A stretch of DNA of 64,000 nucleotides from Dioscorea cayenensis subsp. rotundata (lineage: Eukaryota > Streptophyta > Magnoliopsida > Dioscoreales > Dioscoreaceae), in assembly GCF_009730915.1 (NCBI RefSeq), contig NC_052483.1, forward strand, positions 2,108,001-2,172,000, given 5' to 3'. A program made the translations under genes and the position numbers. This document shows, in pieces, positions 23,310 to 34,714 of the stretch (positions are counted from its first letter, which is position 1; the number at the start of each line of letters is the position of its first letter). The notes beneath the pieces were generated by a model that searched no databases, was not told the DNA's origin, and worked only from the letters and a program-made list of their open reading frames with translations.

Positions 23310-23624
23310 GTTTTTAGGACTTGTTCAATGGAGGGACGGGCACGACATCAACCACGGTGGAGTGGGCTTTGGTGGAACTTATCCGGCACCCAGACATCCT
23401 CGCCGCTGCTCAGAAAGAGTTAGATTCCATTATCGGCTTGTTTCGGCTCGTGTTGGAGCTTGACTTGAATAACATGCCACTCTTGCAAACCATCATCAAG
23501 GATGCTATGATCCTGGGGTTTGGTCAACTTGTGGACCATATGCAAAGTGGTTGGCTACCACATTCCCGAAGCAACTACCCTTTTGGTCAACGTGTGGACC
23601 ATATGCAGAGATCCTGGGGTTTGG

Positions 23625-26584
23625 TGTGGACCCCGCCCAAAGCTTGATTAGATTAAAAAAAAAAAAGCATTGTTTCCCCCACTTATTCCCTATCCTTTTG
23701 TCATGTGGCTCTCCAATCTAGTGGTAATGAGGAATTCCCAGAGGAATTCATGGGTTTCCATCACATCTGCGCTTTTGATATTTGAGCCTTTTTTAACTTC
23801 ATTGTTTTTTTCTTCCGCTCTTGTGCTTCTTCTTCATTTCTTTGTCTTGTAAGGGAGGTTGCTAGCTAGAAGATTTTTGAAGCTTGGTTTTCAGCTGGGC
23901 TATCTTTTCAACACTCTCTTTTCCGGCCATCGTAGTAAGCCCCTAGCCATTCTTGGTTAAATTCTTTTAGTAGTGTTGTTTTTGGTAACTAAAAACCATG
24001 ACTTGTGGAATAGCATGTTAGCTCTTTTTATTTAGAAACCTTGGCATGTTGATGGCTAAATTTGGAGTTGTTCATGCTTGTTGTTCTCTTAGTTCATAGC
24101 TCAAAATTGTTGTTGAAATCCTTGGAGCTTAGTGTTAGCTCAAGGGCTTGTGCTTAACCATCCTTGTTTTGAGAAAGGTTTGGCCTTGGCATTAGTTTAA
24201 TGAGTGTTAAGTTGCTTGTTTCTTGCTCACCCAAGCATGGTGGAGATTTTTGGACCTTATTTGAGGGTAGAACCAACATGCTAAAAGCCTTGCATATTGT
24301 GTATGTTTCCATGTATATATATATATATATATATGTGTGTGTTTTATATATGTATTGGTTGTATAAGTAGATATGTTTTTTCTCTCTTAGTTTGGTTCTA
24401 CAACTTTTGTTGTTGGTGGAGTGGTTTTGTAAAGTTGATAGCATTATTGTGTTAATGTGTCTAAAGACTAGAGCTTGGTTGTGAATCTGCAGAAATGTTT
24501 TTGATGTTAATGGTTTGCATATTTTTGTTTTTATTAGTCAAGGCATTGTAAGAGAATGAGGGAAGTTTTGTAGTGGAATGTGTTTAGAATTGGATGGTGG
24601 AGATGTTCTCATCAAGTTAAAAATATTAGTTCAAGGCAAATGTCAAAATGAGTGGAGGTTAAGCATTGGATCACTTTAAATTTAATCATGTTAATTATTT
24701 AAGCTTTTCGGTGTGTTTTTAAATTCCTGCATGAGTGCATGCAAGACAATTATTGTCATTTATTTTATTTTTATTTTTATTTTTTTATTTTTTTGGTTGC
24801 TCTCTAGAAAAATGCTTAGGGTAATACTTGATGAGTGTTTAAACTTGCGATTAGAGTAATTTTTGTTTTTAACTATGGTAAATCATTGGATTTTAGGATC
24901 GTTTTTAGGGAGTGGTCTTGGATCTCATTTTTTTGGGCTTAAGGTAATATCGGGTAAGTAATCTCACCGATAACTCCGTGATTTTAAGATTTGAGAAATT
25001 ATTTTATTCTCGTAAAAAATAATTATCTAGTATTTTGTTATTTTTATTTTGAATATCTATTATTTTGTTAATATTGAAAATTATTTATCTGGAATATGTA
25101 TTTTGAAGTATTTTCTTTAATTAATTATTTCTATTTAGTTGTTGACTTGGTAAATCTAAATTGGTGTAATGCTAATTAAATAATTGCTATTCTTTTTAAC
25201 TTGGTTATTAATTTATTATTTATTCTAAGTGTGTGGTTACATTCAAACGATTACTTCGACATTTATAAAATTCGTTTGTTTGTAGGCATGGGTTGATGAT
25301 TCTGCTATCTTTTGAATTGACTTAGTCAATTCCTTTATTTATTTATTTATTTATATAAGCATTTAATTTAGTTTTGAAGGAGCTGGTGTTTTGAATAATT
25401 TTAAATACTTCATGTGCTTAAATTTTTATATTTCATTTATGGTTATCGATTTATTTTCCCTAAAGTGAGATTTTGATATTTATTAGTATTTCTGAATATA
25501 TATGAACTTGAGAAATTTTAGAAATTTCGAACTTGTACTCTGTAAATATTTTTGTATCTCGAATATTTTGGTCTCCAAATGAACGATATGCAACCCCTGT
25601 CAATGGGGGTTAAACCCCGACCTTTGTCGAAACAAGTAATTTTTGGGAAAAATGAGACTGCAGCTTTTTACGACCGTGTCCGCTCGGTGAAAATAATCAA
25701 CGGCCACCGGTATTCGATCTCGGGTCACGGAGGGTAAATAAATGATATTTGTTATTTTTGGCTCGGATACATTATGAGGATAAACAAATGACCTTTTGTC
25801 ACTTACGGTGAATTTGGAGACATACTCTTGAATTGGTTATTTTTGGGTTTGCCTTTTTGATTTTTGAATTTACCAAAAAACAAATATTTGTCCTGCCTTG
25901 AAATTTTCTGTATTTTTGATATGTATTTATGGGTTTTGAATTCCGGTAAATCATATTTGTAAATATTCTTTATTATAATATTTCACTTTGTATTTTGTTT
26001 TGTTTAAATTATGTTTTGAAGACCTATGCTCATTTCTGGTGAATAATTATTCGCAGTTCAGAAACCTGGTGTTTTTTTTATTTTAGTTATCTTGAATAGC
26101 GTTACTACTTGAGAACTATACCTCTGTTGAACCATTTATTTTGTATTTGTTTAAACTATGTTTAAACTTTGAATTATTCTTAATATCTGAAATCGAGATT
26201 CGTAAAGCCTGTTGTTTTAAAACAATTTCTGGATTACTTACTGGGCTAGTGAGCTCATGGATTTGTTTTAAATCCTTTTCAGATCAAGAGTGGTAGACCG
26301 TGGTGGATCTTGAAAGACTACCTGTAGATGTTGCTTGTCCTGTGTAAAATTGTAGTCCTTATCATTGTCTATCACTATGTCCCTGTATTTTGTATTTTGG
26401 ACTTATGTATCCCGATTTTGTGTACTTTGTAGAGTTTGTAATCCTGTAACTCAGTTGGGTTATTATAGTTTTACCTGTCCTGGATCAGATTTTGAGGCCT
26501 TGCGAGCCTATGGGGCTCAAGCCTTGTGGAGTGTCGCGCCGTTTGTCTGCGCAGCAGTGCAGTGAGCCGGGGTTCGACGTGACA
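23625..26584 (+). mobile_element. solo LTR, long-LTR (Ty3/gypsy-like) family
   Basis: A 2960-bp insertion starts TGTGGACCCCGCCC and ends GGGTTCGACGTGACA, flanked by a perfect 5-bp duplication TTTGG (23620-23624 and 26585-26589). There is no gag or pol. Near the 3' end it has the 'ttactgggctagtgagctcat' region (about 26236-26257) that I associate with long gypsy LTRs. Its ends are the inverse of those at 3009-5784, so the two belong to one family in opposite orientation. It interrupts exon 2 of the P450 pseudogene before the haem-binding region. Confidence 0.88.
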
Positions 26585-26961
26585 TTTGGTCTCGTCCACT
26601 TGAGTTTGACCCAATCCGATTCCTTCCAGGAGGGGAGAACGCTAATGTGGATGTGAAGGGGAGCCACTTCGAACTGATCCCGTTCGGCCCCGGTCGCTGG
26701 ATATGCCTCAGAATGCAGCTTGGATTGAGGATGACGACGTTGATGCTAGCCAGCTTGGTGCATGACTTTGATTGGGCCCTACCTGACGGGTTTACTCCTA
26801 CGACTTTAAACTTGGACACCAAATTTGGGCTAACTTTAGAACGGAGTGTTCCTCTGGTAGCCCGGCCCATTCCAAGGTTGGCCCATGATGCATATTCAAT
26901 GGAGATTCTTATTTATCCTCGTCTTGCTTCTGGTCAAAATATAATTAATATTTTTTATTAA

Positions 26962-28467
26962 AAAAATTGCAAGTGTTGTATTTTTGTTGGTTGTGATTTA
27001 TATAACGCAAGTATACGCTATCGCAAACAAATAATATAATGATAAGAGAGTATCGTTCCCACGAGGATTGAGTTTATTAATTACCAAACACTACAAGAAA
27101 CTGTTGAATTAGAAATAGTAATTTAGCAACGGACTGGTTCTGTTGCGATTTAATAACCAATTAGCAACGGATTAGACCGTCGGTTACAATGTTACAAACA
27201 AAATTTAGGACCGTTTCGAAATTTAAAACGTAAATGCCATCGGTGGCTAATCCGTTTCTATTTTAGAAACGGATAAAATCTTCGTTTGTAAAGTACCAAC
27301 GGATTTCTAGTCCGTTTGTAAAATAGTAACGGATTATATATCGGTTTCTAAAAATTAGCAACCGATTAAGAATCCGTTTGTAAAGTACCAACCGATTTCT
27401 ACTCCGTTTCTAAAATGAAATTGAAGAGGTTTAATTTAGGAAATCTAATTCAAGGACTAGAAGAGAGAGAGAGCTAAGGAGAAATCAATGTCAAGAGATT
27501 TCTAGGGTTTCCGAGTTCACCTAGACTAATTCCACCTAGATCATCTAATTCAATCAATCAATGTTTGTTTCTTATGTTGTCATCAAATTTCCTAAATTAC
27601 ATATTGATCTTTCTCAAGCATCAATAGCATATTTCACTAGATAAGTTAACATCATCTCCGAGATAATCGTGAACCTATGGAACTCATTAAGCTCTAGAAA
27701 TTTATAATGATGCATACAACCTCATAAATATCTCTATCTTATGATGATTGTACGATATTTCAACCAAGACCCTAATTCAATTATCACCCTCTCGGGTCTC
27801 AAATCAAATTAATATTCATGCAATTGGTGATCAAGCAATCACAAGCATTAAGCATAGATTAAAATATCCAACATAGTCTTGAAACAAGCATCAATTAAAT
27901 TAAACAAAGATGGATCTAGGGTTTCATAGTCTGGCTACATCGTAGCCCTAGAAAAAGTATTTAGAACATAATAATTCCAAAGTTCGACATATAAATAAGG
28001 TTCGTAATTAAATAATCAAGGAAAAAAACTAAAAACTAAAGCTCGACAATGAATGCAGTCCGAATCTTGACTCCCGCCTCTTGATCTCCCAAAATTCTCC
28101 CCTTTCGACTCTCAACCCCTAGCCCCTTTTATAACATAAAATGGGGTAGCCTAGGCGCCAGAGATTGTAGCGCCTAGGCGCTATAGTTTCTATTTTTGCA
28201 CCTCTTAATGTTGTAGCGCTCTACAGCCCCGCATGCTAGCCTAGGCAGCTAGATTTACGATTTGCTTGTTCCCTCTTTGTTGAAACTTTGCTCTTCTTTT
28301 CTCCAATTTTTGTGCCTTTTACATGTTCTTCCTTCGAATCATTCTCTTTCTTTCCTATAATGCAATAATACTAAAATTAGGAGTAAAATTTGTTTAAAAT
28401 AATTCAAATTTAATTCATTATGAGTTAAAGAAGGCCTATATATTAAGTGCAAATTATACTCATCAAA
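26962..28467. mobile_element. probable retroelement-derived segment with a CACTA-like end
   Basis: No gene. 'ataacgcaagtatacgctatcg...cgttcccacgaggattg' at 27002-27070 is a word string I recall from plant LTR retrotransposons. A candidate LTR runs from TGTTGG (about 26978) to CATCA (about 28468), but its flanks (atttt, aattt) do not match exactly. At 27089 a CACTACAAGAAA terminus of CACTA style opens about 330 bp of repeated 'aacggatt..ccgtttcta' subterminal words; no partner terminus was found. An exact 16-bp palindrome TAGCGCCTAGGCGCTA lies at about 28170-28185. Confidence 0.4.
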
Positions 28468-28519
28468 TTTTCAGTTTATAACATATCCTACTGCCTAAGC
28501 TTGGTTGGGTCTCTTAGCT

Positions 28520-29200
28520 TTGAGAGTATATGAATTTTAAGAATTGGTTAACCACTACAATTCATAATCATAGCACTGAGGAGAGTACTCTTTTTGCAAT
28601 GGTACTTTGGAGGCTTATGGAGAAAAAGAAATCAAATAATTTGGCATCAAAACAGAGCCAATTCTACCCATATTATGCTGTCATCCAACCAATGGAATCA
28701 AGCCAAAGTTAAACACCTTTGAAACAACCACTTGTTATATGAACCACATGCTAGCAACTAGTGCAAGCCTCCAAACAAATGGATGAAATGCAATGTTGAT
28801 GCAGCAATGAATAATTCAAGAAGAAGCCTTGGAATAGGATGTACCACTCTCAAGCCACTCCAATTTGCTCTATTTGGTTACAATATCTTTATGTTAAGCA
28901 ATTGGTCGAAGGCACTCAGTTGGATCAAAGCTATAGGTTTGCAAAAGATTCAAATTGAGATGGATACTTTGACAGTGGTTAATGCTATTAGTTTCAAATA
29001 TTTTAACTGTATAATTTTATTAGTAAAGTGTGTGTGTGTATATATATATATATGTATATTGTTTCAGGTTAACAAAAGTTAATTTGAAGACAACAATAAG
29101 ACAGTTTGAGATCTCCATGTTTTTTTACTCAAGAGATCGGAGTGGCTTGAGATCCACATCACTATTAGACAGCATGGCAAATTTATTATACACTTCATCT
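28520..29200 (+). mobile_element. non-LTR retroelement C-terminal fragment with RNase H-like domain
   Basis: In shifting frames the segment encodes a WRKRNQIIWHQ block, then KCNVDAAM and a stretch ending GLQKIQIEMDTLTVVNAI, matching the RNase H-like (RVT_3) domain found at the C terminus of many plant LINE-type elements and derived proteins. The catalytic Asp of NVDAA is present but the domain is broken by frameshifts. A weak continuation (SLLDSMANLLYTSSQLAL) follows at about 29160. No boundary or target duplication was found. Confidence 0.6.
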
Positions 29201-30447
29201 CAATTGGCATTGCTAGTCATTTTTCTTCTTGTGGGCAATGAAAGAAGACATTGAAAATAAAGTAAATGAAAATAGTATTGCAAAAGTATAGGATAAATGA
29301 ATTAAACTTTGCAAAAAAAAAAGTATATACATAGACCAAAGATCATTAAAGTGATACTGATAGTTTTATTTTAATGTAATATATATCTATAAAAATTTGA
29401 CCCTCTTATTATTTTTGCATGCATATATGTGATGCAGTGGTATACTTGAAACCTGTTGATTCACGCTCGAATATCCGGTAACACGTTGTCCAACATCTAT
29501 TGATCAAAGATAGCCAAGAATTAGGAAAAGAGTAAAATCTTATTACTCAATGAAAATGATGATCACAAGACTGATTTTCTCTTACTCGTAGGCTTACAAT
29601 AAATAGACGAATGAAAATAACACTAAGAAAGGAGATAATTTAAAAATATACCAAATATGGTAAATTCTCAATTATTAACAAGAAATAAAAGCTTAACAAA
29701 ATAAAGACTATTGCCACAAACGGCTCATAAATCAGAGATTTTTAGCCTAAGATATAACAAAATCAATTATTACCAAAAAGGATAAAATTAGGGTTTTTTA
29801 GGCCTAAATGATGGAATTTGCGCAAATTTTGGTATGACTCACGAGTTTGTGTCCCACAAACTTGTGACTTTTGTTCCTGGACCTGTTTCCCATCAAATAG
29901 ACTCGGTAAAACCATAAAATCCCGTCGCCCGCCAAATTACAGAAATACCCTTGAATCGAACTTCTCCATATACGCACATACTAATTCATCTATACGCTAG
30001 TTATCAATATGCACATTAAAAATTTGCAAGATGGATATTTACTAAAGATTGCATTTTGGGAACGGATAGAAAATGAAGGAGGACAAAAGCACATGATAAT
30101 GCTTTCTTTGAGCATTTGGTTTTTTTTATAGTAAGTAGTGTAAAATATTTTTTATTTGCATAATGCATAGCGTGTAGGCCTGCATGTTAATCAATTAGGT
30201 AGTATTTGGTGATAGAAGTGAAACAAAAATAAGCTATTATTCTTCACAATTAAAGACTAAACAAATCGAAAATAGGGGAGAATAGAATAAGCTAGTATAA
30301 TACTTTAAATTTTAGGTTTTATTTTCTCGCTAATAATTAATCCATCTCAGAATTAGAGCGTAGTAGCTATTGTCAAGATCATTTCTCTCCTTCATAATAT
30401 TTTTATATAATCAAACAAAACACATATTCAATTGTTGAGAATCAAAA
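29201..30447. other. intergenic, probably old transposon remains
   Basis: No recognisable gene or element end. The sequence is of moderate GC around 29450-29500 and 29820-29990 and may include decayed LTR sequence, but I cannot assign it. Confidence 0.4.
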
Positions 30448-30460
30448 ATATCTCCTAGCA

Positions 30461-31789
30461 AATGGTCATGGAAAAAATCATCTAGTTTTAAAAGTTGTTG
30501 GCTTTAAGATTATTATCTTCAATTATATAAACAGTAGTTCTTTATGGACTTTGTTTTTAAACACCACCTAAAAATAAATCTGGGCGATGAATGTTTCCAC
30601 TCGCCTCGCTCTGCTTCCTGTTTCAAAATTATTAGGAATGGAGCTTCAACTCTATTTTGGCATGACAATCGGGTCAATGGGGAGAAAGCACCCAAAAGGA
30701 GTTTGGAAAGAACCCTTCTTGGACTGTATTGATCCATGGATCTTCTTGAGAGACTTTTCTTCTTCTTTTTTTTTGGATTTGGAGTGATTTTTTCACTTTG
30801 CTACCTAGGAAACAATCTCTCCTCTCTTGTCCTTAATTTCGGATTGTCTTAATGAGAGTGAGGATGAGAGAATCTGGATCCTAAAATATAACAAGATCTT
30901 TTCAGTGAAATCTTATTACAGGTTCCTTATAGATGGGGACCTCAGCCCACTTCACCTGGTCCGGAGAGTGGGATGCCCGAGCAAAATTACACTTTTTTAT
31001 TGGCTCGCCAGGATAACATAATCCTGACCCTTTCTAATCTTGCCAAAAAAGGTTGTAATATTCATTACGCTACGGATATTTGTGTTCTATGTCACAAAAA
31101 TTCGGAGTCGGTGGAGCATCTCTTACTTCAATATGAATACTCTACCCAAATCTACCTCCATTTCAAGCAAATAATAGGAGTACATTCTCTGCCAAGGAAC
31201 GTTCCCGATATTTGGATTTCCTAGATCCACGCTCTCCAAGACCAACTTCGTCCCCTCTAGGATCTCATTTCTAGGGCTATCACCTGGAACATTTGGTTGG
31301 AAAAGAAACAATCTGATCTTTTAATTTGCATATTAGCGCCTTCCTTTCGTTTGCTATTCTAAAAACTCTACATTTGCTTCTTGCTTGGTCTTTTGCAGTT
31401 AGAGATTTTGACCAATGCTTCCCTGGTGACTCTATCCAAATCCTTCGGTGCTCCCTCGATGTCTCGAGCGCCGCACGAAAGCAACTCGGCTGGGCGCACT
31501 AATTCCTTCCCAGCTGAGTGATTCACTCTTCAACTTTTGAAGGCTCCCGACTTCTGAGGATGAACCCTCACCTTCTTAGATACTTTCTTTTTAGTTTTGG
31601 TTTGTTGTTAGTGTTTCAATCTTTGGCATCACCCTCCGTGACCGCAACATTTTCCCGTAGTTTGCTTCGATGGTTTTCGCTCATCTTCTTTGCTATGCGT
31701 TTATTTTGGTTTTTCTTGTTTTGGGCTTGTTTGTTCCGCTTTCTTTTCATTAAATTTATGGTTTATCCACTTTATTAAAAAAGGAATAT
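30461..31789 (+). mobile_element. 5'-truncated LINE with 13-bp target duplication
   Basis: About 1.33 kb is flanked by a perfect 13-bp repeat ATATCTCCTAGCA (30448-30460 and 31790-31802). Translation in shifting frames gives RNGASTLFWHDNRVNGE (post-RT region), then the zinc-binding segment with ICVLCHKNSESVEHLLLQ, and a long 3' UTR ending 'ggtttatccactttattaaaaaa'. It is related to the LINE fragments at 17860-18648 and 11690-12509. Reverse transcriptase and endonuclease domains are absent because of 5' truncation. Confidence 0.85.
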
Positions 31790-31802
31790 ATATCTCCTAG
31801 CA

Positions 31803-33345
31803 TTTGATACAATAATTTAATGAAATTACAAACATCGACATAACCCTAAATATGAGTATATATATGTGAGTGTGTGTGTGTAAATATATATATGTGAGTC
31901 ATGCTATTTTTAAAAATGTGGAAAATATTCAAGCTGGTGGAGAATATGTCTATTAGAGAGAGAGAGAGAATGAATGAAAGTGGATCAAGTCCATTAGCCT
32001 TGCACAAGTATACTATGCACATAGTATATAACCTTGACACATGTAGATATACATATACATCTAACATCCGAAAACCTCAAAGGTGGCTCTCACGCCTCGA
32101 GTTTGGGTAACACGAAGAGATGCTTGATCACACGATGCCTTCGTGAGTCACCACCGACCCTCTGCAGGGATAATAGTGAATTGACACTATTTGAGCCGTA
32201 TATAGCATCCGGTGAAGTATGCATCTACACCAATGTGTCACCCTCATACTTCGACCGTACGTTTGCAGCAATCAAGAGCCCCAATCATCGCACGTTGAAG
32301 AAGAATAGCAAAAAGTGATCGCTACACCAAGGCATTCGCAGGATCGAACATCAAAACTGAGCAACCTCCTTAATGGTGGAAGTCACACGTGAACCTCATC
32401 CTCGGCACATTGACTTGGCAACGAGTTGTTTCTTGGTCTTCCAAAGACGAAGAGAAAACCAAGAAAAATACATTAACCAATGCGAGAAAGTCGATCATCG
32501 GAGAACTCACTCGCATAGAATCAATAGGCAGTGTAACTAAAGAATGGATTATGGGTAGAACGTGCACACGATACAACGCCACTAAAGATATCATATTACT
32601 CGAAGAAAATAGAGCATAATGAACGTAAGCTGGGTACCGCGAACGAACCTGATTGAGAATGTGAACAAAGATGGGATATGTCGATAGTATCATCCAAGTA
32701 GACTAAACCGCCAACCGATGCTCGATAACGAATGATCGGATAAAGGGAATCCCATCGAGAACTAATGTTGTGTATGATTAGCTCCATCTCGTGATAGCTT
32801 AGTGATGTGCTCATCGGGTCAAACTCAGAGCGAGAAAATAGATCTGAGTGTATGTTGAGGAAACCAGTAGTGCCAGAATGAGAAGTGATCTCGATACCTT
32901 GGAAAATAACGAGTCGATTCTAGATTAATCATCATCGATATTAAGGGATAATTATAAATAAGATATCTACTCAAATATGGATTGATTTAATATTTTTATT
33001 TTAAATTTTTTTATTAAAGCGGATAAGTTGTTTTTAAATTTTATATTTTAGATATATATTTTTATTAGACTTATCATACACAATCTTGATAACAATCAAA
33101 TTTTAGCATATCTAAAAAATAATAATAATGATGATAATAAATATAAATATAAATGACACAACCCCTCTCTTAAAATCTTTACTTCTCTTTCACAATCTCT
33201 TAAAAAAAGTTTTAATTTCCCTCTCCTTTCTCTATTTTTATAAATCAAGTAGTGAAATTCAACTCTAGGTTGTTTGTAAATTCCACTAATCGGTGAGTTT
33301 TTTTATTTACTCAACCTTTTTCAAGTTTATGTTTTATCTTTCCTT
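31803..33345. other. unassigned region
   Basis: GT/TA-rich microsatellite DNA lies at 31855-31900. The stretch 32060-32940 has balanced base composition unlike its AT-rich surroundings and a 76-codon open frame on plus (32389-32619), but no recognisable domain on either strand. From 32950 the DNA is AT-rich again. Confidence 0.4.
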
Positions 33346-33714
33346 GTAGAGATTTTCTTTCCTATTTGTTTTATACCTAATCTATTTAATTTTTTTAATT
33401 AATTGTTTAATTATTTATTACAAAATAATTGTTGGATATTTATTTAACTAGTTATTTATTATGAAATTTAATGTAAATTTATTTGAAAAATTATTAGATA
33501 TTTGTTTAAAGTGATTTTGTGAAAATTTAGATTATTCATTAAATTATTTTTAAATTGTTTATTTTTATCTTGAATTATGGAGATTTTCTCTCTCTTTCTT
33601 GTTCTATACCTAATCTAATTTAATTTTTTAATTATTTGTTTAATTATTTATTCTAAAAATTTGATAGTTGAATAATTGTTGGATATTTGTTAAATATTGT
33701 TCAATATTTGTTTG
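33346..33714. repeat. diverged tandem duplication before the gap
   Basis: The block 'gagattttctttcctatttg...tatacctaatctatttaattt...ttgttggatatttg' (from about 33350) recurs from about 33579 with small changes, running into the assembly gap. Unit length is about 230 bp. No gene is seen. Confidence 0.6.
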
Positions 33715-34714
33715 NNNNNNNNNNNNNNNNNNNNNNNNNNNNNNNNNNNNNNNNNNNNNNNNNNNNNNNNNNNNNNNNNNNNNNNNNNNNNNNNNNNNNN
33801 NNNNNNNNNNNNNNNNNNNNNNNNNNNNNNNNNNNNNNNNNNNNNNNNNNNNNNNNNNNNNNNNNNNNNNNNNNNNNNNNNNNNNNNNNNNNNNNNNNNN
33901 NNNNNNNNNNNNNNNNNNNNNNNNNNNNNNNNNNNNNNNNNNNNNNNNNNNNNNNNNNNNNNNNNNNNNNNNNNNNNNNNNNNNNNNNNNNNNNNNNNNN
34001 NNNNNNNNNNNNNNNNNNNNNNNNNNNNNNNNNNNNNNNNNNNNNNNNNNNNNNNNNNNNNNNNNNNNNNNNNNNNNNNNNNNNNNNNNNNNNNNNNNNN
34101 NNNNNNNNNNNNNNNNNNNNNNNNNNNNNNNNNNNNNNNNNNNNNNNNNNNNNNNNNNNNNNNNNNNNNNNNNNNNNNNNNNNNNNNNNNNNNNNNNNNN
34201 NNNNNNNNNNNNNNNNNNNNNNNNNNNNNNNNNNNNNNNNNNNNNNNNNNNNNNNNNNNNNNNNNNNNNNNNNNNNNNNNNNNNNNNNNNNNNNNNNNNN
34301 NNNNNNNNNNNNNNNNNNNNNNNNNNNNNNNNNNNNNNNNNNNNNNNNNNNNNNNNNNNNNNNNNNNNNNNNNNNNNNNNNNNNNNNNNNNNNNNNNNNN
34401 NNNNNNNNNNNNNNNNNNNNNNNNNNNNNNNNNNNNNNNNNNNNNNNNNNNNNNNNNNNNNNNNNNNNNNNNNNNNNNNNNNNNNNNNNNNNNNNNNNNN
34501 NNNNNNNNNNNNNNNNNNNNNNNNNNNNNNNNNNNNNNNNNNNNNNNNNNNNNNNNNNNNNNNNNNNNNNNNNNNNNNNNNNNNNNNNNNNNNNNNNNNN
34601 NNNNNNNNNNNNNNNNNNNNNNNNNNNNNNNNNNNNNNNNNNNNNNNNNNNNNNNNNNNNNNNNNNNNNNNNNNNNNNNNNNNNNNNNNNNNNNNNNNNN
34701 NNNNNNNNNNNNNN
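33715..34714. other. assembly gap (1000 N)
   Basis: Exactly 1000 N, a conventional placeholder, so the true length is unknown. The copia element is already inside gag at 34715, so its 5' LTR and start probably fall in this gap. Confidence 0.99.

Larger units (their letters stand above)
20612..26910 (+). pseudogene. CYP75-like P450 pseudogene, broken by three insertions
   Basis: Surviving pieces are 20612-21171 plus 21493-21886 (exon 1), then 23318-23619 plus 26585 to about 26910 (exon 2). The peptide parallels the intact P450: PPGPTGWPILGN, VVVANTADIASQF, RRVFEVDNGSDVGEFKK, GGTGTTSTTVEWALVELI, RPIPRLAHDAY. Defects: codon 27 is a stop (20690-20692), PYGPRW is PYCPRW, the splice donor after KALLT has lost a base, the ETFR region is deleted and replaced by a scrambled repeat (about 23508-23617), the haem loop reads FGPGRWICL, and the original stop is lost. 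A 316-bp LTR, a 932-bp hAT-type element and a 2960-bp LTR are inserted. It shares VANTA with the intact copy, so the two are the closest pair in the array. Confidence 0.92.
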
